Source: Druceiella hillmani (taxonomy: Eukaryota > Arthropoda > Insecta > Lepidoptera > Hepialidae). From it: a DNA stretch of 64,000 nucleotides. A model generated the notes under the pieces. The model was not told where the DNA came from. It ran no database searches and saw only the letters and a program-made list of their open reading frames with translations. Where the stretch lies: assembly GCA_039881145.1 (NCBI GenBank), contig JAYKKI010000075.1, positions 971,001 to 1,035,000 of the forward strand, in the 5' to 3' direction. The translations under genes and the position numbers were made by a program. Below are positions 24,840 to 37,499 of this stretch, in pieces; position 1 is the stretch's first letter; each line of letters opens with the position of its first letter.

Positions 24840-27545
24840 TTTAATTTTTTACATAGATTCCTTTTATAGACCGTATTTTGTACATTAAAATATTTATATA
24901 GGTAATAGCTATTTATTATGATCCGTAGCTATTATTTATGGGCCATATTTTTTATTTGTAGAGAAACCCCACAGTTTAGTTTCACAGCTCGCTGAGTGAC
25001 TTTGAATCTTTTTATGACACCAGTAGTAAGAGAAAAAGTCCTGCTTCGAAAATATGGTTATTGGCAGCATCCATTGGTTGAAGTTTTTCGTGTTCAAATT
25101 TTGAATATAAATCTTAATTGAATAATAGTTTGGGAAACTTTTTCTTCGACTACAAAGACTGTAAAAACATTCAAATGAAACTGCTCGATAGAACTATTTA
25201 GCTGATGTTAGCTCTCTGTCCCGGCTTGGCCCGGACAACCAAAGGAATCAAAGTTTTAGATATTTATTCGATATTTTAGTCGAACGCAGGAATATACGGT
25301 TCATTCTTGTAATATAAAAATGCTTATGGGAGACAATATGTAATAATTGGAAATAATAACTATTTATTTTTGTATAATTTTTGGTTATCAAAAATTTTTA
25401 CACACTATTTTAGAAAACTGACATATGTGTAAATTAAGAGATTGAATAGAATTCGGACAGGTATTTGAATAACTTTGGCGTATTTTATAGTGTTAGGTGA
25501 CGTCATTATGACTGAATTGCATTGAGCTAAATTTCAGTGCAATAAAGCAGTTTCGCTTTTCCTATAAACAAAACAACCTTATTCACTATCGTGTCGTCAA
25601 ACTTAAAAATGTTTAGAATAATTCTTCAATAGACACAAAAATTATTTTATTTATATTTATTCCTAATATAGAGGACCAGAATATAGCGAAGATCGGAATA
25701 TCCCAAATACTTCTTTTAAGATAATGCAACCATAAAATAAAAAGACAACATACTTAAATATGTTCTAAAGTTTCTAGTACGGTCTCTTCATAACATTCCT
25801 CATATATTGCGGAAATCCTTTTTAAATTATTTCTATTAAAAATTGTCCATAAAAATACCAACTTAAAACTTTGATCAGGATTTTTTCCACCTGGGAAGCC
25901 AACATAGGTATTGCTGCAAATTAATAAATAATATATTGGCTTTTAAAATTTTCAATTTTATGAACGAAATTCGTCTTTCTGTTTTTTCCCTACGGTACAA
26001 AAATTTTAAAAGGTGTTCAAGCAAAGCGTAGGTTAAACACTGCCCTGGAAAATAAAATGAAGTACTTTTGTAGGCAGCTTTACATGGTGATACCTCCCAA
26101 AATTTCTGTACTAACCACACAGTTATAAAACACTGCAAATAGATCAAAATAACATTCATTAATAGTAAGAAAAAATTATAAGTAAAAGATAAGAAGAAAT
26201 AAAGTAAGTTCTGTAGAATAGGAATATATAGTATATATTTTCATTGAACGTTTTTATTTTATTACATTTTATAATTTAAACCAATATAGATATAATTATA
26301 GCAATGTTGAGATCAATGTTTCTTAAATATTTTTCTTGTCAAACTTCATTACCTGTGAAGTATGTGGACCTATACAATTAATCTCTCATACATATGTACG
26401 TGCCTAGCAAATTTATAATTATGCATAATTTTTTTGAAAACTAAAATTTAGACAAATTTTCTAACACTTAGACAAATTTTCATTACGATGATGTTAAAAA
26501 TAGTTGATGCTTGTTACACTTCGTCTGTTTTCGGGGTTTTCTAGCCAGATGGCAAAAACGGAACACTTTTGTTGCCTTATGTCTGTCTCCCTTTGTGTCC
26601 ATTCCTGCTTGTCACTGTCTCATAATTTTAGACTCATATGCTTTAAATTTTGTAAGTAGTTACTTTATATAAAGATCTCGATTAATATTTAAAATATTAA
26701 ATGATTATTTTTAATGTAACTCCCCATTTCATATAACGATTGTGCGAATTTTTATTGACGTATCTCATCAACTATGACACAAATGCACGCACGCACGTAT
26801 TCGAATAACAACAGCGTATTGTCATGCAGGGTTGAATATAATCTTGCAGACCTATCTAAGTGACCTACAAGAACTTAGATAAGTTTATAGTGAAAAAGTT
26901 ATCAAATTGGTTTATACGCCGGTTTCTCGGGATCGTAATTTTAAACGACTTGCAATAAACAGGCAAAAAAGCTTGCTCCTAACAAACATTTTCTTGTCCA
27001 ATTTTCTGCCAGAAAAAGCATGCATTTTACTGCAAACAAGCAAACGGGAAATGTGTTTGGCACCACAAAAAAAATATTTATGGACGGCCAAAATAAAGTC
27101 AATGTTAAAAGTTGAGATATTGTTACAAAAAAAAAAGAGAATTATTAATATATTACTTAACGAATGCAGTAACATTTAAACGAGTTTATGTTCACAATTT
27201 TGCTTGTACGGAGTTTTGAAGCAGCTGCAGAATTTTTTCTCAACTCAATGATAGTTTCGCATATATGTATGTTATAGAAAATATTAAACGTCTTGCCATG
27301 TTCAGCGCGTTTCTTTAGATTCGTGAACAATAATAAACGAATAATAATAAACGTGAACGTAACTTAATACACACGTCTATCTATTATCATGTTGTGGTAT
27401 TACATATTTATGGTTGAGTAGAAGAAGTTAGTTCTGTTTTATTAATTATGAAATTTTACAAGTTAAAATACCTATACATTAATTCAAACCAAGTTTCATA
27501 ATCTTTTCAGCCATTTGGGGGTAATTAAGTTATGAACTTTGAAAC
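24840..27545. other. AT-rich DNA with one GC-palindromic motif
   Basis: Near 25210-25242 lies TCCCGGCTTGGCCCGGA, an inverted relative of the motif at 2007-2031. The frames at 25875-26159 (minus) and at 26907-27179 on both strands are unrecognised and probably chance. Confidence 0.5.
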
Positions 27546-27549
27546 ATAT

Positions 27550-27735
27550 TTTTATTTATTTATTTAGTATTTATAAATTTATTTTATACAATTGATATAT
27601 AGGGTGGATTTTCTGCTACAAGAGTAATCTCTTACAGCCAATTAGAGCACAAGGCCAGCCTCGCTCGACGAGCGGCTGGGAATCGTACCTGAGTCCCCGT
27701 GGTGCGCCGCACAGTTAATGGCAGTTGCCTTGTGA
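27550..27735 (-). mobile_element. tRNA-derived SINE, copy 1 (minus strand)
   Basis: Its reverse complement matches the 54.15-kb SINE over most of its length: a decayed B box (GGTACGATTCC), then CAGCCGCTCGTCGAGCGAGG, then CTGTAAGAGATTACTC and the AT-rich tail (27550-27600, ATTT/TATTT units). The 5' part is truncated or diverged near 27735. A second minus-strand copy follows 45 bp later. Confidence 0.8.
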
Positions 27736-27779
27736 TATTTTTCATAGTTTTTACGTACTTCAAAGTACACAATTCATAA

Positions 27780-27932
27780 ATATGGGGGACTTATTGCTAT
27801 GAGAATAATCTCGTACGATCAACCAAACATCAATATAGGCACGCTCGATGGACGGCCGTAAATCTAACCCGGACCCAGGAGATGTGGCGCGCTGTACTAT
27901 GAATTGTGATCAAACCAACACACCAACAAAAA
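27780..27932 (-). mobile_element. tRNA-derived SINE, copy 2 (minus strand)
   Basis: Same family and orientation as the preceding copy. Its reverse complement begins GTTGGTGTGTTGGTTTGATC (A-box region), has a decayed B box (GGTTAGATTTAC) and ends in the conserved GCAATAAGTCCCCC-like 3' segment. It is more decayed than the 54.15-kb copy. The two lie head to tail. Confidence 0.8.
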
Positions 27933-27939
27933 AAATATA

Positions 27940-29370
27940 AACTGCGGTTTCGTTTATATTTTTTTATTATTTTACATGTTTCCCTTTATTAAATTATTTA
28001 ATATAGAAATCCTAAAAAATCAAGTCAAGTATAAACAGCTTACATGTTACATAACTATTTGAACTATGATTCTTCTGTGAAAAAGTTATTCGATAACAAA
28101 CTGGCATTTCATTATTTTAGCCTATTTGTCATATACCATGTCATGTATTGCATTTTAATTAATATCTCATAGTAAATATCGGTTTTCAAGTTACTTTATT
28201 TTATGCAAGGGCAAAACATTTATTAGAACACAAGTATTTAATTTAGAATTTATCTCGATATTACCGGATGTGGGGATTAAGCTCAAAATTTACATTGATT
28301 CTACCTTTCCTTCTTAATTTATAAAGTTGAGATATAAATTTTTTCTCTTGGTCTACAATATGCGCGTGCAATATTTGATTACTTTAACTGTTGTGCTTCG
28401 TTATATATAAAATACTGTTCTAATATTTATTTTTCCATAAACTCATTCTGACTTTTTCGTTTAATCAGCGGTAATAAGGAGTATTTTTTTAATAAGACTT
28501 GTAACATAGTTAGCCCGTAGTGAAAGCTGAAACCGGTATTCATGGTGTTAGTTAATTTTACGTTTTAAGAGATTATTTACAATTGTTTGATTTATCTATT
28601 GAGGAAATAGCAACGTACGGGAAAATAATACGAATGAACAGCTGGATAGAAAATATGTTTACATAGATAATTCAAACAATTTATTTATTAAACTAATAAT
28701 ACATGTTTGAAAAAAACGCCAGATTTAAGATGAAAATGAGAAAATTTTTCTTTAAGAATAAGAGATTTTTCAAATAACAAAATATTGATTAGACATAAGG
28801 TAAACAAATAAATTACTACAGTTAAAGATCTCGAATTGCATATTATATTTAAATAATATTTGGTGAGGATGAACATAGTATTTAATTGTTCAATATTGCT
28901 GATATAGTAGCTTTTGATTTTCCACATTTTAAATAGAAAAATGTTAATATTAAGGAGAAATTAGCTTAGGGTTTCAATGTAATAAACCTCTTTTTATCGC
29001 ATTATTATAAACTTCTATGATATCATTATGAAACTCTCAGTTCTAATTTCATTATCGAAGAGGAGCAAGTCATAAATAGTATCGTATATTAATCTAATAT
29101 TTACGACCGAATAATGGTTTTTAAAAATATTTCACAGATTAAAAGAACGGATTTTAGAGATCCTAAAATTTTATCCCACGCTTATAAATCATTAGCGTAG
29201 AGTTTAACTTTAAATTATTGATACAGGTGATAAATATCTAGCCTGGACTGAATTTTAAATTACGGCTCTTAATTCAACCGTTTATAAAATTACCTTTTAA
29301 GTGTTCAGATACTACTTCCTGTATTACCTATAAGGTCAATTTTACGAATTTATTTTACTTTAAGTTTATC
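27940..29370. other. AT-rich non-coding DNA, nothing recognised
   Basis: No repeat, RNA gene or convincing frame was seen; the 79-codon minus frame at 28688-28927 has no motif. Confidence 0.5.
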
Positions 29371-29421
29371 TTAACCCAATATTGAATATATTTGGCGTTA
29401 ATTTTGTAGAAATGCATTATT

Positions 29422-29627
29422 CACAATTAAATGAAATTACGTGATGTATTATTATTTTTAAGATCTGATCTGAAGAGAAGGGATAATTGAGCAAAGATCT
29501 TGAGAATGAGAGCAGAAATCTTTGCTAATAGCCTACCTGAAGATGTTGTAATGCAATGAAACCTGGATCGTAGTAAAGAACTTAAAGACAATAGAAATAA
29601 TACTACATCATGTTTCATTTAATTGTG
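29422..29627. mobile_element. MITE, copy 2 (inverted relative to copy 1)
   Basis: The ends CACAATTAAATGAAATTACG and its near-complement ending in CATTTAATTGTG bound a 206-bp non-coding element of the 2913-3142 family. The interior shares CTACCTGAAGATGTT with copy 1. About 50 bp of left flank are shared, inverted, with the right flank of copy 1. Confidence 0.78.
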
Positions 29628-29994
29628 CTTAACCCATTAGTTGGATCAATTGTTTTTCGGTTCCATTTGTGTGTACTTTATTTTCAAAAACGTTCATTAC
29701 CGCTTATATCTGTTGCGTTTTATTATTTATTTATATATTCAAAACTCCACGTCCAACTTATAATTTGATAAAAACAGTTGAACATTAACAAGTTAAGAAA
29801 ATAAAAATAGTATAATTTTTATATTCAAGAAGCAAATAAAAATTGTTTAATTAAATTTGTTAAAACATAGTATAAGCAAAAACGAATAAAATAGAAGAAT
29901 GTCCAGTAGTTTAAGTAAACATTAAACTAAACAATTATCGATCGAACAATACTCATAATAAAATACATTAAACAATCGGAAATAGCATAATCTA

Positions 29995-30725
29995 CTAATT
30001 TTTAGAAATATTTTTGATATACAGACATGTTTCTTTTAAAAATTATTACCAAGAGTAATTTTCCTCAAAGTAACGTAGAATTACATTCAACCATGTCCAC
30101 TATAAAATGTGAAAAAATATCAAGTGACATATTCGCATGCTCATATGAAATCTAAAAATATGTATATTTGTGCTCGTTGAAAAGAGGCATTTGATAATGA
30201 ATAAATCTGTCGCTATCATCCAAATTATATCGCTAACGCCTAATTATAAAATTCCCGGATATTCCAAATATTCCAGTTAAAGATATTCAGACAATAAATT
30301 ATGCAAAATATGTACGTGAAACGGCACATAATGCTGCCTGAATATTCCGCGTTCCGTATGTGAAAAATGCGCTGTCTATTGAAAAGAAAATATTGCCCTT
30401 ACTTATTGCGACTAAATTGATTTATGGAGAAGAAAGCAACGCCACGCTGTGTAAGCAAAGAAATATTTTTAAAAAATTCGATGTATTCAAATGTTTACTC
30501 TGCCATATACGAAGCTGTAAAAGTATGTTCATGAAATATAGGAGTAACATAAAGAAAATTATTATATTATGTGGGATACATTTTAAAAAAGCAATGAATA
30601 AAGAGTTAATAGTGTGTTGTTTTAAAGATCATCTCTAGTTTAATGGGTAATTTATAAATTTCATATAGACATTAGAAAGTTGCTAAAGCTATTTATGGAT
30701 TTCCTTTAATTTTTTGGGGATATTT
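29995..30725 (+). repeat. Dispersed block H, copy 2
   Basis: Partner of 10615-11330 in the same orientation. Long identical stretches include TTGAAAAGAAAATATTGCCC (one difference) near 30376-30396 and a TAATGGGTAATTTATAAATT-like segment near 30640. The plus frame is broken by a stop (TGA at 30339-30341), where copy 1 has CGT. Confidence 0.75.
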
Positions 30726-32042
30726 TTATATATTGTAGTTTGTTATGACTTATAGAAATCTATCTACTAAACGTTATACACAGCTTAGATTTTGTTGTTT
30801 GACTTATGTAGTTCGCTTAAGCTTTTGCCAACCTCGAAAAGTTTTGCTTTAAACCTTCCAACTCAGTTCTTTGAAAACCCAATGTGATTCACGGCACTTC
30901 GTATCACTAAGAAAATAAGCAGCATAATACCGTCTGTTAACAATAAAATAATTCAATGGTTTTTATATTTACTAATTCTAACTAACAAATAACTAGATAG
31001 GCAACAATTCCACTGTGCATTAGATATAGTAATAATTTTTTATCCGAAAATTTTGCGCTTACAGAAGTAGTTACGCTATAATTTATTATATGTACAGATC
31101 GATATGTTTTTAATGAATTATTGTAAAATGCTTGTATGTTATTTTTAAATGCTCGAAAACACGTATATTCCCAATCAGTCTTTTCCTATTTGTATGCGAA
31201 ATATAATGATATTAGGATAACGTTTAATTGTGTTTGTTTATTTATCACAATAAAACTGTCCTACATTTACCTTATGAAATTTTAAATAATCTCATCTTAC
31301 GTTATGAAATTTTTAATAAAATCATCTATATACTGACGTGTTTAATACAAGCAAATTGAGGGCCTATTACTTCTGGAAAGAGTCGGTCGATTGCTGTTTG
31401 AACATGAGAACAGAAATAAAAGTACAAGGATAATTACTATTGTAATATTCTGAATAACGAAAATTTAAAATATTTGAGTATTTTTAAAACTTAGAAATTT
31501 TGCATAAAATTTAAGGAATATAATACACTTCAGCCGTGATTTGGTGCACTTAAAGTTAATATATTTGATTAAGTTCTGTTATTTCATTGAGCGGTGAAAT
31601 TATGCCAGTATACGCGAGCAATGGTTCAAATTGAGGTTAAAATCTCGCACCATATTATCGACGGTTGCGTCTCAGAAGCTTGGAGAAACAAGAAGTTGGA
31701 TTAGCCTGAAGAGAGCAATAGATATCACTACCGCTTGTGTACATCTATACCAAAGTATTACTTGCAATACCTGACATGTCAAAACGTATTTGACTCTACG
31801 CCAACATCACCTTTTCTTTTTTGACACCACTGTCCTTTCCACTTTAAAGGAATTTCAAAACCATCAATGCGGCAAACCAACCAGTTACAAGAAACTCGCA
31901 TACTCAGGCTTACTTTACACTTTTGCCAACAATGGTTATGTACTCAGCAAGTACTGAGATGTTAATATTCTATTTGTAATGTTCTGGTACCCACGTGAAT
32001 GATATTGTAAATATTAGAAAAAAATAATTCTTTTTAATAGTC

Positions 32043-32109
32043 AAAATTTGACAATTAATTACTTATATAATATATGAAATGTTAAATAAGTAATTAATTG
32101 TCAAATTTT
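32043..32109. repeat. Perfect 23-bp inverted repeat with 21-nt loop
   Basis: Arms at 32043-32065 (core TTTGACAATTAATTACTTA) and 32087-32109 are exact complements. Confidence 0.87.
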
Positions 32110-32964
32110 AAATAAGAAATGTTTAATAAGTTAAATACGTAGTTTGTGATGTGAAATATTAAATAAGGGAAGAGATAATTAATTCTATTAGTTAAACTTG
32201 TCTCGTACACGGCATTAACCATTTAGTAAAGAACTGAATTCTCGCACAACTCTGAACATGTTTTTTTAATTAAACATTTTAAATGGCTCCTCGGTGGATA
32301 TAAAATTGGATTGCAAATTCATACACTGAAGCAAAATTTGTTTTTTTTTTAAATTCTCATTATCAATTCATATACTTATCACTAGCGTTGAATGTAAACC
32401 CGAGCTCTTTAATTACTTCGTTTGGTTTATTTTACGAATAGTAGCAATAAAATTTATTCTGTGTTTCTTTGGAAACTTATCTAATCGATATTTTATTAGA
32501 CGATTATATAATAATGCATAGTGTTTCGTATTTGACTTGATTCAATATGCCGTTGAATGGTCGTGAAATATTTCAAATGTTGCGGGGTATATCTATTTTT
32601 ATTAAACAAAGCAATCATTAAACAATCTGAAATATTTCTTGCATGCAATTATTTTAAATTTTTATGCTACTTAATTGTTTGCTTAGATGCTTCAATTAGA
32701 TGTAACCGTTTCTGTTCGTTAAACAGTGATAGTTATATAAATTATTATTAATATTCAGAAGACATATATTTTTTACCACGAAAGATACTTAAAAAGCCAA
32801 TATTCAAACACCAATATCTGCAAACAAAATGTAATGGAATTCCTTAATTCTTTACACAATATTTAACTGTTCAATGATCTTATTGCATCAGAGTATGACT
32901 TCTTCCTGATGAATGAAAATAAAAGTTTTGAATAAATTTATCGTTATATGGACTACATACAAGA

Positions 32965-33007
32965 ATTACCATGATTTGGAACTACAATAGTCCCAAATCA
33001 TGGTAAT
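32965..33007. repeat. Perfect 15-bp inverted repeat
   Basis: Arms ATTACCATGATTTGG (32965-32979) and CCAAATCATGGTAAT (32993-33007) are separated by 13 nt. Confidence 0.83.
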
Positions 33008-33234
33008 GCTTATATTTATTGAAACTTATGTGTATATAACATAAAAGTACCAAATTTCTCTAATTAATCTACTAACAAAAGTATATAGTCAAAAAAATCT
33101 TTTGTTTGTAATATTTATCATGAAATTACATGAAAATTCAAATAACACTAATACAACTTGATATTATTTTACATTAAAATTCCAACCTTATTAAATTTAT
33201 TTAATCATTTTATATTCAAACGAATAACTACCAA

Positions 33235-33520
33235 TTCGATACTAGACTTTGATAGGTCAATACACATATTCATAATATCAAGTATCTGAGATATCCATTA
33301 GATATTTTACGTCCAATATTACCGACGGCATTTTGAGGTGACGCCTTTTAAATTTTCATCGGCGATTACATTACCAGTTTTTTTATCCCTGATATCCTCG
33401 CTATTTACGAAACAACTTGTTAAATGGAAATATTCACTATTATAAGGAAAACACGAGTTGATATGGAGGGTCTGTAAGGGGAAACGTATTTTACTAATCG
33501 TAATTATTTGATGTCAATAT
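33235..33520. repeat. Dispersed block D, copy 2
   Basis: Landmarks shared with the other copies are GATAGGTCAATA, TCTGAGATATCCA, GTCCAATATTACCGACGGCA and GCTATTTAC. Block E follows at 33640, repeating the D-E arrangement of 12.66-13.33 kb. Confidence 0.7.
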
Positions 33521-33639
33521 AAAATTATAGCATCATTTTTATATTTTTCATATGTAAGAACTTCGATATAATCTAAACTAATCTAATGAATATTGTAATT
33601 ATGAAAGTATATTCCTTGTAATGTTATTATATTTTAAAT

Positions 33640-33990
33640 TTAATTTAATTTAATTTTTTGTTACAATTACAGTAATAACATTATTACTCACCTTGTGCTT
33701 TTAGGTTCAGTAAAGATCATGTTCTAATTTGTGCAACATTTCTCCCCTGGCAAAGAATCAATTAAGTTATATGGGAGAAATAGTTCAATATAGACCGGCA
33801 TCTAGTAATAGCCAGTTGCTAATTCAAACATCAGAGATTGTTAGACGTTTTAACAAATATACACCCCGTGGTGCAGTAACCTACCGGGATAGGTTTATTG
33901 TCAATGCGGAGATTTGTTTTGAGCGTGGTGAACGTATGATACGATACCAAAGTTTCGTGGGTTATTGGAATTTTAAGGATGAGTTTGAAA
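33640..33990 (+). repeat. Dispersed block E, copy 2
   Basis: Partner of 13015-13330. The plus strand is open for 91 codons (33729-34004, reading for example TPRGAVTYRDRFIVN), but the homologous frame in copy 1 is interrupted and no protein family is recognised, so coding is doubtful. Confidence 0.6.
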
Positions 33991-34188
33991 GAAGTCAATC
34001 TTAGTATGAATTACTACTTATATAGTCATTACAATATATATTTTAATTCAATCTTTATGCATACTTTATTTTGTGGTCGAACACAATTCATTATCGTTCC
34101 TACATTATCGGCCATAATATTGTCCTACAGTATATGCTACTGTTTAAATTAATTTTTAAGTGAATTTATTTGCTTAAAATTACACAAA

Positions 34189-35060
34189 ATGCCAGACAAT
34201 GAAAATTATGATGGGACGAAGAATAAGAAGGGCACCTGAGATCCTGCCAATATGCATATTGGTGATAAAGGTATTCAGTAAAAAATTGTGTGCACGCCAG
34301 GTCCGCAAATTGTCATCAAGCAAGAACTACATAAAGTAAAAGAATTGATGCTGTTAAAAATAATAAACAGAACAGATTTATTAAGCCAATTATGCGTCAA
34401 TTTCACCAAACTTCTTCACCTAAACATGAAGAACTATTGGCAGAACACCTTAAAGCTTGGAAAAGGTGCTAATTCTTTTGAATATCAGGCATTTCTTTCT
34501 CTTGCTTTTCAACTAGCAGAAAAGTTAAAATTAATCAATTATTTTTTATGAAAATATATAGTATTTGTCATTACTGACCGCTGAATCGACTAGTTTAATG
34601 AGAACTGTAGGATTTAATAGATTTCAGATACAGCGGTTCTTTAAAATCTTTGAGACTTTACTACAAAGATGTAATTTTACTCCCTACAACATATGGAACT
34701 GTGATGAGATCACTGTTAGCATTGGCCAAAAACTTGTTAAAATTTTAACTACTAAAAACCACAGAAAAATTTTTGCGGAGTGTAGAAAAATATTTGACTA
34801 TGATTTTTGCCATGAGTGCTAGTATGTTGAGTACTAAAATTCTTTGTATTTTCACGTCACCAAATGGATGAAAGACTCATGATCAATACCACATGAAAAT
34901 GTCGATGAAGCTCAGCGAACTGGATGAATGTCGAATTATTTTTAAAATGGATGCGTCATTTTATGAAATATTCAAATATTATATATTAGAACCAAGTTCT
35001 GTTAATTTTTGGTAAATAAGCCAGTCATAAAATTTAGATTTGCCAGAAAATATCATTCCA
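34189..35060 (+). pseudogene. Pogo/Tigger-type (Tc1-mariner superfamily) transposase pseudogene
   Basis: An intact enzyme of this family cuts and pastes its own transposon in the nucleus, using an N-terminal Psq/HTH DNA-binding region and a C-terminal DDE/D nuclease. Visible in order: an ATG at 34189 with caaa before it; an N-terminal KNKKGT-stop-DPANM stretch like the GTW..E.M start of Psq-type domains; AFLSLAFQLAEKLKLI (about 34480-34535), like the LAFQLAE motif; SLLTAESTSLMRTVGFNRF (34565-34625); WNCDEITV, which retains the first catalytic Asp; MSAS near 34812; WMNVELFLKWMRHFMKY (34921-34971); and NQVLLIFGK-stop-ASHK, where the second Asp of the usual LILD-H is a Gly. At least three frameshifts and several stops, with a gap where the HTH middle should be, make it dead. 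The third acidic residue is missing. It lies between blocks E and F, so it probably inserted there. Confidence 0.88.
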
Positions 35061-35099
35061 AAAATACAAACAAACAAAATGACTCAATTGGGGTTTTCT

Positions 35100-35345
35100 C
35101 AATATTGGTACTTAGTTTTGTCTTTTGCAGCCTCTTTTACGTGTTTTGATTTGGGTCCGTCGCGTAAAATATAAGGTAAAATTAGTTTCTACCTATAATG
35201 TAGGCAGGCCGATTTGATTAGCTTCCATTTGTTTTTCTTTATGTAGAAATGTGAATATTTTCTTAAGGTTGATGCGTGCTTCATTTATGCATCTTTGATT
35301 TATGGTCACTTGAATATATACTTGTTCCATTTGATAATTCAAAAC
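35100..35345 (-). repeat. Dispersed block F, copy 1
   Basis: This aligns with 46165-46400 through CGTAAAATATAAGG, AGTTTCTACC, TATAATGTA, TTTGATTAGCTTCCATTTGT and TTGAATATAT. The minus strand reads ILRDGPKSKHVKEAAKDKTK, against ILRDDLERKSEHVRESAED in the 46-kb copy, which suggests that the block once encoded protein on the minus strand. No family was recognised. Confidence 0.62.
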
Positions 35346-35349
35346 CACG

Positions 35350-37495
35350 TTTTTTCACCAACTCCAGAGCATTGTTTTTCTTTTTAATTTAGTAACATTT
35401 AAAACATAATTAACCGTAATAATATTACATGACATATCACTCCTCTAATTAATCGAGCACCTAAAAATATGGGTATTACTTAAAATTAATAAAATTCATT
35501 ACTTTCTTTTTTTTTGCTAAACAAAACTATGTATTATTTTACTATTTTGATTTTTTATGTTTGTTTATTATATATTAATTACAAAGAATTAAAAATTATG
35601 TTTAATTATCTTCAGACACAAGAAATTTTTTTGAGATAAAAAAGAGTTTGCAATATACATTTTCTCCATCTAGCGATTTTGCCCGCTTAAAAGGAATTTA
35701 CTATAATTTTTCGTTAAATTCGTTCACTAAAACTACCTTCAAATATATGAGTTGCGGTTTGATGTAAAGTAACTATTTCAGATTTTACGCTCCAGTGGCT
35801 TTGCAATAAAAAAATGTTCCTTTAGTCAATTCTCATTTTTTCAAAATGTTTAGTCTGGAAAGTAAATTTCCGAGTCATTGGAAAGAAAATATTTTCCACT
35901 TTGAAAATTTTGGAAAGACCATGTCTACCCTACCGATATGCGCTAATCAGATACTGATCGTTAAATTGTTTTCTGTAAGTTGTAATTCAATAACTGATTT
36001 TATTTATGCAGTATCCTACCACAAAAGGAAAAAAAGCGAATATATGGTCACTCACGTGTTCGTTCATATATTCATCTCATACAATTGGTATTCTCAAAAA
36101 CGTATAGACTTGGCACGGTCATAAAGTATATTAATCCGTATATATCTTAAGAGCTAATATTCAAAAAGATTTTTATGGAAATATTATAACAGCTAATACA
36201 ATGATTTTAGTTCCAGGTACATTCTTGAAAATGTTTGCATAAATTTCCTTAGGTTAGGTATTTTCCTGAAGGTTTTGTAAGATATAAATTCAACATCTAT
36301 GCTTTGTAAATGGCAGCATTGTATCTGTCATTTATAAATCGCCGCCCTTATTGTGAAATCTTTATTATCTATAACAGGAAGTACATAATTTGCTACTAGA
36401 TCGTTGTCATTTCCTGTACAGTGATATTATGAGTTACGATGGCTATTTTTCCGAGGTCCTAAATCAATAAATAAATAAAAACTCGTCTACGTGCCCTCCC
36501 CATTTTATTAGTAATCCAACAATAGATTTAAATTTTAGGGTACGGATTTCACGTTTAGTACGATTATTTAAAAATATTCAAATTAACATAGTAAATGTCA
36601 AAATGAGTTTGTGTATGTTTTTTTGACCATCTGTTACTTTGTAATGGCTGCAATACTAAAGTTTAAATGAAGTCTGATAAATAAATAATTTAATTCTCGT
36701 GGAAATATAATATAATTATAAATTTAATGTCATGAATGCTCCAGAATGATTGATATTATTTTTTCATTCAATATGCATTATCGTCCCCTTTGGTGTGAAT
36801 ATCAGATGAAAGTAATTGACGGTTATAATACAAAAATATGCAATTTAGTCAAACTACTGTAACAATATTCTTCGCAAACTACGTCTATCAAAATGGGTAC
36901 ACAAATGGTGATAAATATGCCTTCAAGGTATGTCATAGTTGAATAAATATTGTAAGCGACCCTGTCTCTGCCGTATCTACTGAGAGAATGATTTAATATT
37001 GCAAGGTTAGTTGTACAAATGTGAGATCAAGACTACATGTAAAAATAATATTAAATATTGACAAAATTGTGAATTTCATTTTTAAACGTTGAGGAATAAA
37101 AACGTAGTTATAATTATACTTACAAGATTAGATTTTCAATGATTTATAGATATTGTTAAGTATAATATTATTTATTTTTACACTAAGGCTAAATATGGGT
37201 TGGTGTTATTTGATTGGTTTATTTATTAGGTGTAGACAGACAATACAATTCAAATAAAGAATAAATATGTGAAATAAAATTGAGATCTTTGAGATACATT
37301 TGTAGAAATACTTTGAGTATGGCAATATGAAATAATGCAGACTGAAAAAAGCGCAATTGAGAAAATGATAAACCGTATGTGATCATATTAAGATCAATAC
37401 ATAAGAAAACCTATTTACAAAAAAACATGTATTCTATATACATTTTAGTAAACTACAAAGCATGCAAAAAAATTACTAAATATTGGTGATGTGCG
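35350..37495. other. AT-rich non-coding DNA, nothing recognised
   Basis: The 92-codon frame at 35846-36124 shows no motif. No repeats were noticed. Confidence 0.5.
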
Positions 37496-37499
37496 TAGG

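Larger units (their letters stand above)
30730..33230. other. AT-rich DNA with two hairpins and one GC-richer patch
   Basis: The patch at 31590-31940 has no recognisable frame. Hairpins are listed separately. Nothing else is supported. Confidence 0.5.

Noticed and set aside
35095..35165. Extension of the pogo pseudogene through an LQPL-like reading
   Set aside because: The same bases align with block F at 46.2 kb, where no transposase precedes, so the resemblance is most likely chance.
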